Shown here: positions 1 to 5,973 of the stretch, in pieces
Numbering within the stretch: position 1 is the stretch's first letter
How the letters are laid out: every line of letters begins with the position of its first letter
Origin: SYHX01 sp049317645
GTDB lineage: Bacteria > Bacteroidota > Bacteroidia > UBA7662
DNA: 7,684 nucleotides
Direction of reading: 5' to 3'
NCBI GenBank assembly: GCA_049317645.1
Contig: JBMOHV010000071.1
Coordinates: 1 to 7,684, forward strand
The notes under the pieces: model-generated
The model's input: only the letters and a program-made list of their open reading frames with translations
Database searches by the model: none
Told to the model about the DNA's origin: nothing
Position numbers and translations under genes: made by a program

Positions 1-2
1 AA

Positions 3-1040
3 TCCACCGATCTGGGGACAAAATCCGCCGAACCCCTTGGTGGGCAATGGAGCTACGACGAAGAGAACCGGAAGCGCTACCCTGCCTCCAGCACTCCCCC
101 TCCACCCCCCAGCCTCTCGGTCCTTCCCGCCTGGGAAGAGGCCACGCTATACACCCGCCTGCACTACCCCAACGCCCCCGGTGCCGAAAACGGGGATTGG
201 GCCTGGCCCATCACCCGCAACGATGCCCAAATCTGGTTAAAATCCTTTCTCCAAGAACGATTCAAGGATTTTGGCCCCTACGAAGACGCTCTGGACCAAC
301 GGCATCGCCTCCTGCATCACTCGGCCATCTCCCCTTTGCTTAACAACGGACTGCTCTCGGTCGACGATGTGCTCCGGCAAAGCTTGGACCACGCCCAACG
401 CCACCAAACCTCCCTCCCCAGCATCGAAGGTTGGGTTCGACAAATCTTGGGCTGGCGAGAATTCATCCACGGGGTTTACCTGCACGCCGGCTCCAAGCAA
501 CGAACCCGCAATTTTTGGGGATTTGAGCGAGCCATGCCACCTTCGTTTTACAATGCAAGCACTGGAATCGAACCGGTAGACCATAGCATTCGTTCTTTGT
601 TACAAAACGCCTACAATCACCATATCGAACGCCTGATGGTTCTAAGTAATTTTATGTTACTCTGCGAAATTCATCCGGACGCCGTCTACCGTTGGTTTAT
701 GGAAATGTACATCGACGCTTACGATTGGGTGATGGTACCCAATGTTTACGGCATGGGTCAGTTTGCCGACGGGGGACTCATGTCCACCAAGCCCTACCTG
801 AGCTCCAGTAATTATATCCTCAAAATGAGCAATTTCCGAGCCGATCCCTCCTGGACCGAGCCCTGGGACGCCCTGTATTGGCGATTCATGTCAACGCATC
901 GGGAATTCTTTTTGCGCAACCCCCGATCGGCCATGATGATACGGCAATGGGAACGAAAAGACCCTGCGCAGCAGCAGATCCTTTTGGAAAGAGCCGAACT
1001 ATTTTTGAACCGATTGCACGGGAATTCAAACCAGCCCTAA
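3..1040 (+). CDS. Cryptochrome/photolyase of the FeS-BCP (PhrB/CryPro-like) family, 5'-truncated
   Basis: This is the C-terminal 345 residues of a flavoprotein of the bacterial photolyase/cryptochrome group typified by Agrobacterium PhrB, which repairs (6-4) photoproducts with light and FAD. The frame is open from the left edge, so the start and the N-terminal antenna domain (about 160-170 residues for a usual length near 510) are missing. Visible motifs are GGQWSYDEENR at 39-71, after the antenna domain; FGPYEDAL and SAISPLLNNGLL; GWREFIHGVY; the paired histidines of HHIERLM (618-623), whose equivalents act in (6-4) repair; and VPNVYGMGQFADGG and TKPYLSSSNYILKMSNF in the FAD domain. A run of five prolines (96-110) lies in the interdomain linker. 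Unusually, the only cysteine is at 663-665. The Cys-x-x-Cys and Cys-Pro-Phe that normally follow the KMSNF-like motif are absent, so a [4Fe-4S] cluster is not expected. The family call is firm. Whether it repairs (6-4) products, repairs CPDs or is a sensor cannot be read here. Confidence 0.93.
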   Translation, partial: STDLGTKSAEPLGGQWSYDEENRKRYPASSTPPPPPSLSVLPAWEEATLYTRLHYPNAPGAENGDWAWPITRNDAQIWLKSFLQERFKDFGPYEDALDQRHRLLHHSAISPLLNNGLLSVDDVLRQSLDHAQRHQTSLPSIEGWVRQILGWREFIHGVYLHAGSKQRTRNFWGFERAMPPSFYNASTGIEPVDHSIRSLLQNAYNHHIERLMVLSNFMLLCEIHPDAVYRWFMEMYIDAYDWVMVPNVYGMGQFADGGLMSTKPYLSSSNYILKMSNFRADPSWTEPWDALYWRFMSTHREFFLRNPRSAMMIRQWERKDPAQQQILLERAELFLNRLHGNSNQP

Positions 1041-1041
1041 C

Positions 1042-1566
1042 ATGCGTCGATTCTGGAACCTCCCTGCTGTACCGGTTTATTCTCTGCTAACCATCGATTC
1101 CAAAGGTTGCTATAACATGAATTGCTGCACCTATGTAACACCGGTCAGCATGGAGCCCAAGCAATTCCTGATTGCGGTTTACCAAGGAACCAAAACCTTG
1201 GATAATCTCCAAAACAACCCCCATCAAACCGTGGTCCTGCAATTGTTGGCCCAGGATCAAGGCCGTCTCATTCAGGTGCTGGGGCGACAAAGCGGTTACC
1301 GAACCGACAAAATCCAACATCTCCAAAAAAGAGGCCATTTGGACGAATGGAGAGGGTATCCGGTCCTCAAAGAGGCCGCTGCCTGGGCCGAAATGCAAAG
1401 CCTAGGCCCTCTGATCGTCCAGCATACAGGCCAGCCGAACGGCCCTCAATCCCCCTCCACCCCGGGGGATCATCAATGCTGGCTTTTTGGCCTGAACAGC
1501 AGCCGTGTTAAGCGCGATGACTGCCTCGACAATGCGACGCTGAGGCGTTTGGGGCTAATTCGTTAG
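1042..1566 (+). CDS. Flavin reductase-like split-barrel (FMN-binding) protein
   Basis: A 174-residue protein resembling the flavin reductase-like domain family, whose members bind FMN or FAD in a split beta-barrel and often reduce free flavin with NAD(P)H. Family features are the N-terminal WNLPAVPVYSLLTIDSKG, then MNCCTYVTPVSMEPKQFLIAVYQGTKTLDNL, a helical middle with LGRQSGYRTDKI, and a C-terminal GDHQCWLFGL strand. No signal peptide or membrane segment is seen, so it should be cytoplasmic. The ATG at 1042 follows the photolyase stop after one base (TAAcATG), which implies translational coupling. Similar proteins next to cryptochrome/photolyase genes are, from memory, common in Bacteroidota. 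A role in supplying or reducing flavin for the photolyase is my inference. It could instead be a heme- or flavin-binding protein with another substrate, because the family is functionally mixed. Confidence 0.85.
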   Translation: MRRFWNLPAVPVYSLLTIDSKGCYNMNCCTYVTPVSMEPKQFLIAVYQGTKTLDNLQNNPHQTVVLQLLAQDQGRLIQVLGRQSGYRTDKIQHLQKRGHLDEWRGYPVLKEAAAWAEMQSLGPLIVQHTGQPNGPQSPSTPGDHQCWLFGLNSSRVKRDDCLDNATLRRLGLIR

Positions 1567-1583
1567 GGCCGTATCTTGGCCCT
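1565..1583 (+). repeat. GC-rich inverted repeat at the end of the flavin reductase gene
   Basis: AGGGCC (1565-1570) and GGCCCT (1578-1583) form a perfect 6-bp stem around the 7-base loop GTATCTT. It begins in the stop codon TAG and lies 18 bases before the lpdA start. No T-run follows on either strand, so it is not a standard intrinsic terminator. It could stabilise the upstream mRNA end or partly separate lpdA expression, or be chance. Confidence 0.4.
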
Positions 1584-1601
1584 CCCAAAACCTTCTTTCC
1601 C

Positions 1602-2990
1602 ATGAATTACGATCTTGTTGTTGTCGGAGGCGGTCCCGGCGGTTATGTTGCCGCTATTCGGGCCTCCCAGCTTGGCCTCAAAACGGCAGTTGTCGAACGG
1701 GAAGCCCTCGGTGGAATCTGCCTGAACTGGGGCTGCATCCCGACCAAGGCCCTTCTCAAGAGCGCCCAAGTCTTTGATTACATCAAACATGCGGCCGATT
1801 ATGGCATCCAAGTCAGCGATGCCAAAGCCGGATTCGAAAAAGTCATCCAACGCAGCCGCGGTGTGGCCGATGGGATGAGCAAGGGGGTGGCCTTTTTGAT
1901 GAAGAAAAACAAAATTGACGTGCACATGGGAAATGCGACCCTGCAGCCCGGTGGCAAAGTCAGTATCGCCCAGGCCGATGGTCAAACGCTGACCCTCACG
2001 GCCCCCCATATTATCGTGGCAACCGGCTCCAGGGCCCGGGCCTTGCCCAATCTGCCCATCGACGGCAAAAAGGTCATCGAATACCGCAAGGCGATGAGCC
2101 TCGAAAAACAACCCGCTTCCTTGCTGGTGGTTGGTTCCGGTGCCATCGGAGTTGAATTCGCCTATGTCTACCAATCCATGGGCACCCAGGTGACCATTGT
2201 TGAATACCTGCCCAACCTGGTCCCGGTAGAGGACGAAGAAGTCTCCAAAGCCCTCGAAAAGTCCTACAAGAAAATGGGCATGCAAATCCTGACCAATTCG
2301 GCCGTTGAATCGGTGGATACCTCCGGTCCGCTCTGCAAAGTCCAGGTCAAAACCCCCACCGGTGTGCAGATCCTGGAAGCCGAGGTGGTACTCAGCGCTG
2401 CAGGCATTGTTCCCAACATCGAAAACATGGGACTCGAAGCTTGTGGGATTGCCTTGGACAAAGGCAAAATCAAAGTGGATGATTTTTACAAAACCACCAC
2501 ACCCGGCTACTACGCCATTGGGGATGTGGTCAAAGGACCCGCCTTGGCCCACGTTGCTTCGGCGGAAGGAATCATCTGCGTCGAGAAAATCGCCGGGCAT
2601 CATCCCGAGCCCCTCGATTACGGCAACATTCCAGGCTGTACCTATTGCCAGCCCGAAATTGCCAGCGTCGGAATGACCGAAAAGGCCGCCAAAGAAGCCG
2701 GATACGAATTGAAAATCGGAAAATTCCCCTTCAGTGCCTCCGGCAAAGCCAGCGCCTCCGGCCACAAAGACGGCTTTGTTAAATTGATTTTTGATGCCAA
2801 ATACGGTGAAATCCTGGGCGCTCACATGATTGGGGCCAATGTGACGGAAATGATTGCCGAACTGGTCCTGGCCCGCAAGCTCGAAAGCACCGGCCATGAA
2901 CTCATCAAAACAGTCCACCCACACCCAACCCTCAGCGAAGCGGTCATGGAAGCCGCCGCCGCCGCTTACGGCGAAGTGATTCACCTTTAA
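1602..2990 (+). CDS. lpdA: Dihydrolipoyl dehydrogenase (E3)
   Basis: A full-length E3 of 462 residues, the usual size. This cytoplasmic FAD homodimer reoxidises lipoyl groups of 2-oxoacid dehydrogenase complexes and the glycine cleavage H protein, passing electrons to NAD+. The FAD-binding GGGPGG is at residues 9-14. The redox disulphide is Cys40/Cys45 in GGICLNWGCIPTK. The NAD-binding GSGAIG is at 178-183, and YYAIGDV is the second FAD motif. The C-terminal HPHPTLSE supplies the catalytic dyad His441/Glu446 from the dimer interface, so all active-site residues are present. The ATG at 1602 puts the FAD motif at the normal distance from the N-terminus, and no Shine-Dalgarno is visible. There is no lipoyl domain at the N-terminus. 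No E1, E2 or glycine cleavage gene is in the window, so the partner complex is unknown, and a shared E3 is plausible. The gene lies 35 bases after the flavin reductase gene and may be read from the same transcript. Confidence 0.97.
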   Translation: MNYDLVVVGGGPGGYVAAIRASQLGLKTAVVEREALGGICLNWGCIPTKALLKSAQVFDYIKHAADYGIQVSDAKAGFEKVIQRSRGVADGMSKGVAFLMKKNKIDVHMGNATLQPGGKVSIAQADGQTLTLTAPHIIVATGSRARALPNLPIDGKKVIEYRKAMSLEKQPASLLVVGSGAIGVEFAYVYQSMGTQVTIVEYLPNLVPVEDEEVSKALEKSYKKMGMQILTNSAVESVDTSGPLCKVQVKTPTGVQILEAEVVLSAAGIVPNIENMGLEACGIALDKGKIKVDDFYKTTTPGYYAIGDVVKGPALAHVASAEGIICVEKIAGHHPEPLDYGNIPGCTYCQPEIASVGMTEKAAKEAGYELKIGKFPFSASGKASASGHKDGFVKLIFDAKYGEILGAHMIGANVTEMIAELVLARKLESTGHELIKTVHPHPTLSEAVMEAAAAAYGEVIHL

Positions 2991-3035
2991 TTTTTTCATT
3001 CACCCCTCCCCCTTTCAATCGAATAAATATTTGTT

Positions 3036-5228
3036 ATGAAAATTTTCTTTCGCGCATTGATGCTACGTTCCATCGCCTTGATGCTGGTTTTGGGCCTTGC
3101 CTCCACCCACGTTCGCGCCGACGAAGGCATGTGGCTACCCATTCAGCTCTCCAAAATCGAATCACGCATGAAAGAGGCGGGCTTTAGCCTGAGCGCTGCG
3201 GACCTCTACCAAATCAACCAAGCCGCGGTCAAAGACGCCATTGTTCGTCTAGGGGGCGGTTTTTGTACGGCCGAAATCGTTTCGGACCAGGGTTTGGTGC
3301 TCACCAACCACCACTGCGCTTACGATCTCATTCAAAACCATAGCACGGTGGAGAAGGATTACCTGACCAACGGCTTTTGGGCCATGAACCGCGCCCAGGA
3401 ATTGCCCAACCCCGGACTGACCGCCTCAACCTTGGTCCGTATGGAGGATGTGACCAACCGAATGAACGACTCCCTTCGCAATGTCCCCGAAGCTCAGCGC
3501 GGCGCGGTGATCGCCAAGGTTAGCAAAATCATCGCTGACGAGGCCTCGGCCGAAAAGAAGGGTTATCAGGGCGATGTTCGACCCATTTTCTACGGAAACC
3601 AATTTATTCTTTCGGTTTACATGGTCTACAAAGATGTTCGCTTGGTGGGCGCACCCCCCAGCAGCATCGGCAAGTTTGGTGGCGATACCGACAATTGGAT
3701 GTGGCCCCGCCATACCGGTGACTTTTCGGTCCTGCGCATTTATACCGGCCCCAACGGAGAATCGGCCGAGTACGATAGCCTTCGTAACATTCCCCTCAAG
3801 CCCAACCGTTTCCTTTCGGTTTGCACCTCCGGGGTCAAAAACGGAGATTATACCATGGTCATGGGTTACCCCGGCACCACCAACCGTTACCTAAGTGCCG
3901 ATAACCTGGATTTTAATTTGGCCACCGTCAACATGATGGTCGAAGACATGATTGGCAGCCGCATGCAGGCTTTCAAAGAGGACATGGACAAGGATGACAA
4001 AATCCGTATTGCCCTGGCCTCGACCTATGCATCCGGCATGAATACGTACAAATACTACCAAGGCCAAAGCCTGGGCCTTCGCAAAGATGGTTTGGGTGAC
4101 AAAAAACGCGCCCACGAAAACGGACTTCGTCAATGGATCTCCAGCGACCCGACCAGGGTCGCTCTTTACGGCCAGCCCCTGGAAACCCTCAGCGGTCTGC
4201 TCAATCAATACCGCAACGACTACCGCAAGATGATTTATTTCCGTCAGGCTCTCGGTAACCAGGCCTTTGTTCGCCATTTTCGGATCATGGGAGACCTTCA
4301 AAAGGCTCTTGAATCCGCCAAACCCGATGAAGCCAAAACCATGGCTGCTGCCAAATCAACCCGCGATGCCCTCAAGGAAAACATGACCGAATATTTCCAG
4401 GCCACCGAACAAAAAGCCTTTGCCCGCATGCTTCGGGTTTACCTGGATCGCATCAATGCGGCCGATCGCCCTCCATTCCTTAACGATTTGCTCAAAAAGA
4501 CCGAAGGCGAAAACGACAAAGACCGTTCCAAGGAATTGGCCAAAATCATCTACAAGGAATCCATCCTAACCAATCCCGAACTCATGGAAGCCTTTTTGAC
4601 CAAGCCCAGTGCCAAGAAATGGAAAAAGGATCCGGGCGTTCAATTGGCCATGTCCATCAACGATTATACCAACCAGGTCCTCATGCCCGCCGATCGCAAG
4701 GCCCAGGCCGAACAAGCCCCTGTACGCCGCCAACTAATGGCCGCGAACATGGCCTACCAAAGCCAACGCATTTTTGCGCCGGATGCCAATTCAACGCTGC
4801 GCCTAACCTACGGTAACATCAAGCCCTACGTTCCCCGCGATGGCGTTGACTACAACTGGTTCACCACCCACTCGGGAATCCTTCAAAAAGAAGATCCTTC
4901 CAACGAGGAGTTCATTGTACCCAACAAACTCAAAGAGGACCTGACCAAAGGAGACTTTGTTCCCTACGGCAGAGACGGCGAATTGGTGACTTGTTTTATT
5001 TCAAACAACGACATTACCGGTGGTAACAGCGGCAGCCCTGTCATGAATGCCAGAGCGGAACTGGTCGGTATCGCCTTTGACGGAAACTGGGAATCCATGA
5101 CCGGTGACCTCATGTTCAACGACAAAGTTCAAAGGACCATCAGCGTGGACATCCGTTATGTACTCTTTGTGATGGACCGCTTCGCGGGTGCAGGCCACCT
5201 CGTCCGTGAAATGAAGCTGGTCCCCTAA
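3036..5228 (+). CDS. S46 family serine dipeptidyl-peptidase, DPP7-type
   Basis: An exported exopeptidase of 730 residues, a normal family length, that should remove N-terminal dipeptides from oligopeptides in the periplasm. Residues 1-28 form a signal peptide (basic start, hydrophobic 12-22, cleavage after V-R-A), leaving the typical mature start DEGMWLP. The chymotrypsin-like triad is His93 in TNHHCAYD, probably Asp229 in RHTGDFSVLRIY, and Ser665 in GGNSGSPV. The long middle section (about 280-560) matches the family's helical cap domain, which binds the substrate N-terminus. The residue 18 after the catalytic Ser is Gly683 (FDGNWES). In DPP11 this position is Arg, which selects acidic P1 residues, while Gly is found in DPP7, which prefers hydrophobic P1. 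There is no type IX sorting domain: the protein ends shortly after SVDIRYVLFVMDRF. The start is supported by the signal peptide. It begins 45 bases after lpdA and converges on lolA. Confidence 0.95.
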   Translation: MKIFFRALMLRSIALMLVLGLASTHVRADEGMWLPIQLSKIESRMKEAGFSLSAADLYQINQAAVKDAIVRLGGGFCTAEIVSDQGLVLTNHHCAYDLIQNHSTVEKDYLTNGFWAMNRAQELPNPGLTASTLVRMEDVTNRMNDSLRNVPEAQRGAVIAKVSKIIADEASAEKKGYQGDVRPIFYGNQFILSVYMVYKDVRLVGAPPSSIGKFGGDTDNWMWPRHTGDFSVLRIYTGPNGESAEYDSLRNIPLKPNRFLSVCTSGVKNGDYTMVMGYPGTTNRYLSADNLDFNLATVNMMVEDMIGSRMQAFKEDMDKDDKIRIALASTYASGMNTYKYYQGQSLGLRKDGLGDKKRAHENGLRQWISSDPTRVALYGQPLETLSGLLNQYRNDYRKMIYFRQALGNQAFVRHFRIMGDLQKALESAKPDEAKTMAAAKSTRDALKENMTEYFQATEQKAFARMLRVYLDRINAADRPPFLNDLLKKTEGENDKDRSKELAKIIYKESILTNPELMEAFLTKPSAKKWKKDPGVQLAMSINDYTNQVLMPADRKAQAEQAPVRRQLMAANMAYQSQRIFAPDANSTLRLTYGNIKPYVPRDGVDYNWFTTHSGILQKEDPSNEEFIVPNKLKEDLTKGDFVPYGRDGELVTCFISNNDITGGNSGSPVMNARAELVGIAFDGNWESMTGDLMFNDKVQRTISVDIRYVLFVMDRFAGAGHLVREMKLVP

Positions 5229-5243
5229 GGAAACCTTCGATCC

Positions 5244-5957
5244 TCAACGCAGGTCGACCACCTCCACATTGGGGTAGGCCTTGGCATTGAAGACAAACAA
5301 ATCATCCCGCAATTTGGGATTGACTTTGAATTCCGTGATTTGGTAGGTGTATTGCACCCCGGATTTATCAAAGACGATGGCCTTCTGAATGAGGTTGCTT
5401 TGGCGATCCACGAAGAGCCGAACCTTGAAATACGAAACCGACTTGTTTTGGGGAATAAGGTCAATGCACGAAGTCCCTTGTTGACCCGAACCGGTTTCGG
5501 ATTCCAAGAAGGAATCAAAGCCTTTTTCGTACATGGTAAAAAGGTTGTCCGGCGTGATTTGATCCGGGCTTGGCTCGTGACGGCTGATGTTCACTTCGTT
5601 CAACTCTTTGAGGTAAGTCCAAGAGGAGCGTCCATCGCAAATAATGAGCTGCTCGCCCATGTCAATCCGGTACTGCTTGCCACGGAGAAACAGTTTCCCC
5701 TTTCGCTTTTCTTTGACCTGACCGGGGCCACCTTGCAATTCCAACGAAACCAGGGCCTGCATGGATTTCATGCCCCGGTAATTCTTGCTCAATTTGTTCA
5801 GGATGGCCTTGGATTCAGCATCGCCGGTGGCCACACTGCGTACCCGGGTTGCTTTTTTGGGGGCCTGTGCTTTTTTCTGAGCCTGTGCTGTTTCGACATT
5901 TCCAACGGCCGTCATAACGCCGGTTAACAACAACAAACAAACAAATTTTCTGGTCAT
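5244..5957 (-). CDS. lolA: LolA-like outer membrane lipoprotein carrier protein
   Basis: A 237-residue periplasmic carrier that should take lipoproteins from the LolCDE exporter and deliver them to the outer membrane. The N-terminus is a signal peptide (MTRK, hydrophobic 5-19, probable cleavage after A-Q-A at residue 26). Cys7 sits in the hydrophobic core and is not a lipobox. A short basic, Ala/Lys-rich linker (27-41) follows. The LolA fold then starts near residue 46 (ESKAILNKLSKNYRGMKSMQALVSLEL) and runs through KGKLFLRGKQYRIDMGEQLIICDG, the DNLFTMYEKGF segment and VRLFVDRQSNLIQKAIVFDKSG to the ending LFVFNAKAYPNVEVVDLR, which is typical of Bacteroidota members. It lies 16 bases downstream of ftsK and is probably in the same operon. 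LolB is generally not found in this phylum, so the receiving step is unknown. A paralogue binding another lipid-linked cargo is possible, but the position beside ftsK favours LolA itself. Confidence 0.88.
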   Translation of the reverse strand: MTRKFVCLLLLTGVMTAVGNVETAQAQKKAQAPKKATRVRSVATGDAESKAILNKLSKNYRGMKSMQALVSLELQGGPGQVKEKRKGKLFLRGKQYRIDMGEQLIICDGRSSWTYLKELNEVNISRHEPSPDQITPDNLFTMYEKGFDSFLESETGSGQQGTSCIDLIPQNKSVSYFKVRLFVDRQSNLIQKAIVFDKSGVQYTYQITEFKVNPKLRDDLFVFNAKAYPNVEVVDLR

Positions 5958-5973
5958 GGTCTTAGGTTTGATT

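Noticed and set aside
96..110. CCCCCTCCACCCCCC tract in the photolyase gene as a slippage or phase-variation site
   Set aside because: It encodes five prolines in a variable interdomain linker. It is interrupted by T and A, and the frame is intact on both sides, so a flexible linker in C-rich coding DNA explains it.
2973..2997. Possible intrinsic terminator at the end of lpdA: weak symmetry AAGTGATTCACCTT followed by a T-run
   Set aside because: The stem needs a bulge and leaves a loop of one base, so it is unlikely to fold. The T-run alone is not enough.
1563..2999. A 478-codon open frame antisense to lpdA, longer than lpdA itself
   Set aside because: It is in exact codon register with lpdA on the other strand, so it stays open simply because lpdA avoids TTA, CTA and TCA codons. 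Its translation is Gly/Phe/His/Asp-rich with no recognisable domain, while lpdA has every catalytic motif.
2991..3035. Possible promoter before the S46 peptidase (TATTTG at 3028-3033, resembling the TAnnTTTG element of Bacteroidota)
   Set aside because: It lacks the two-base spacer of the consensus, ends two bases before the ATG so that transcription would start inside the gene, and has no obvious -33 partner. The gap is AT-rich at its ends and C-rich in the middle, with nothing else I can support.
5340..5927. A 195-codon rightward open frame over lolA
   Set aside because: It is antisense to a clear LolA-family gene with a signal peptide, and its own translation shows no family motif, so it is a shadow.
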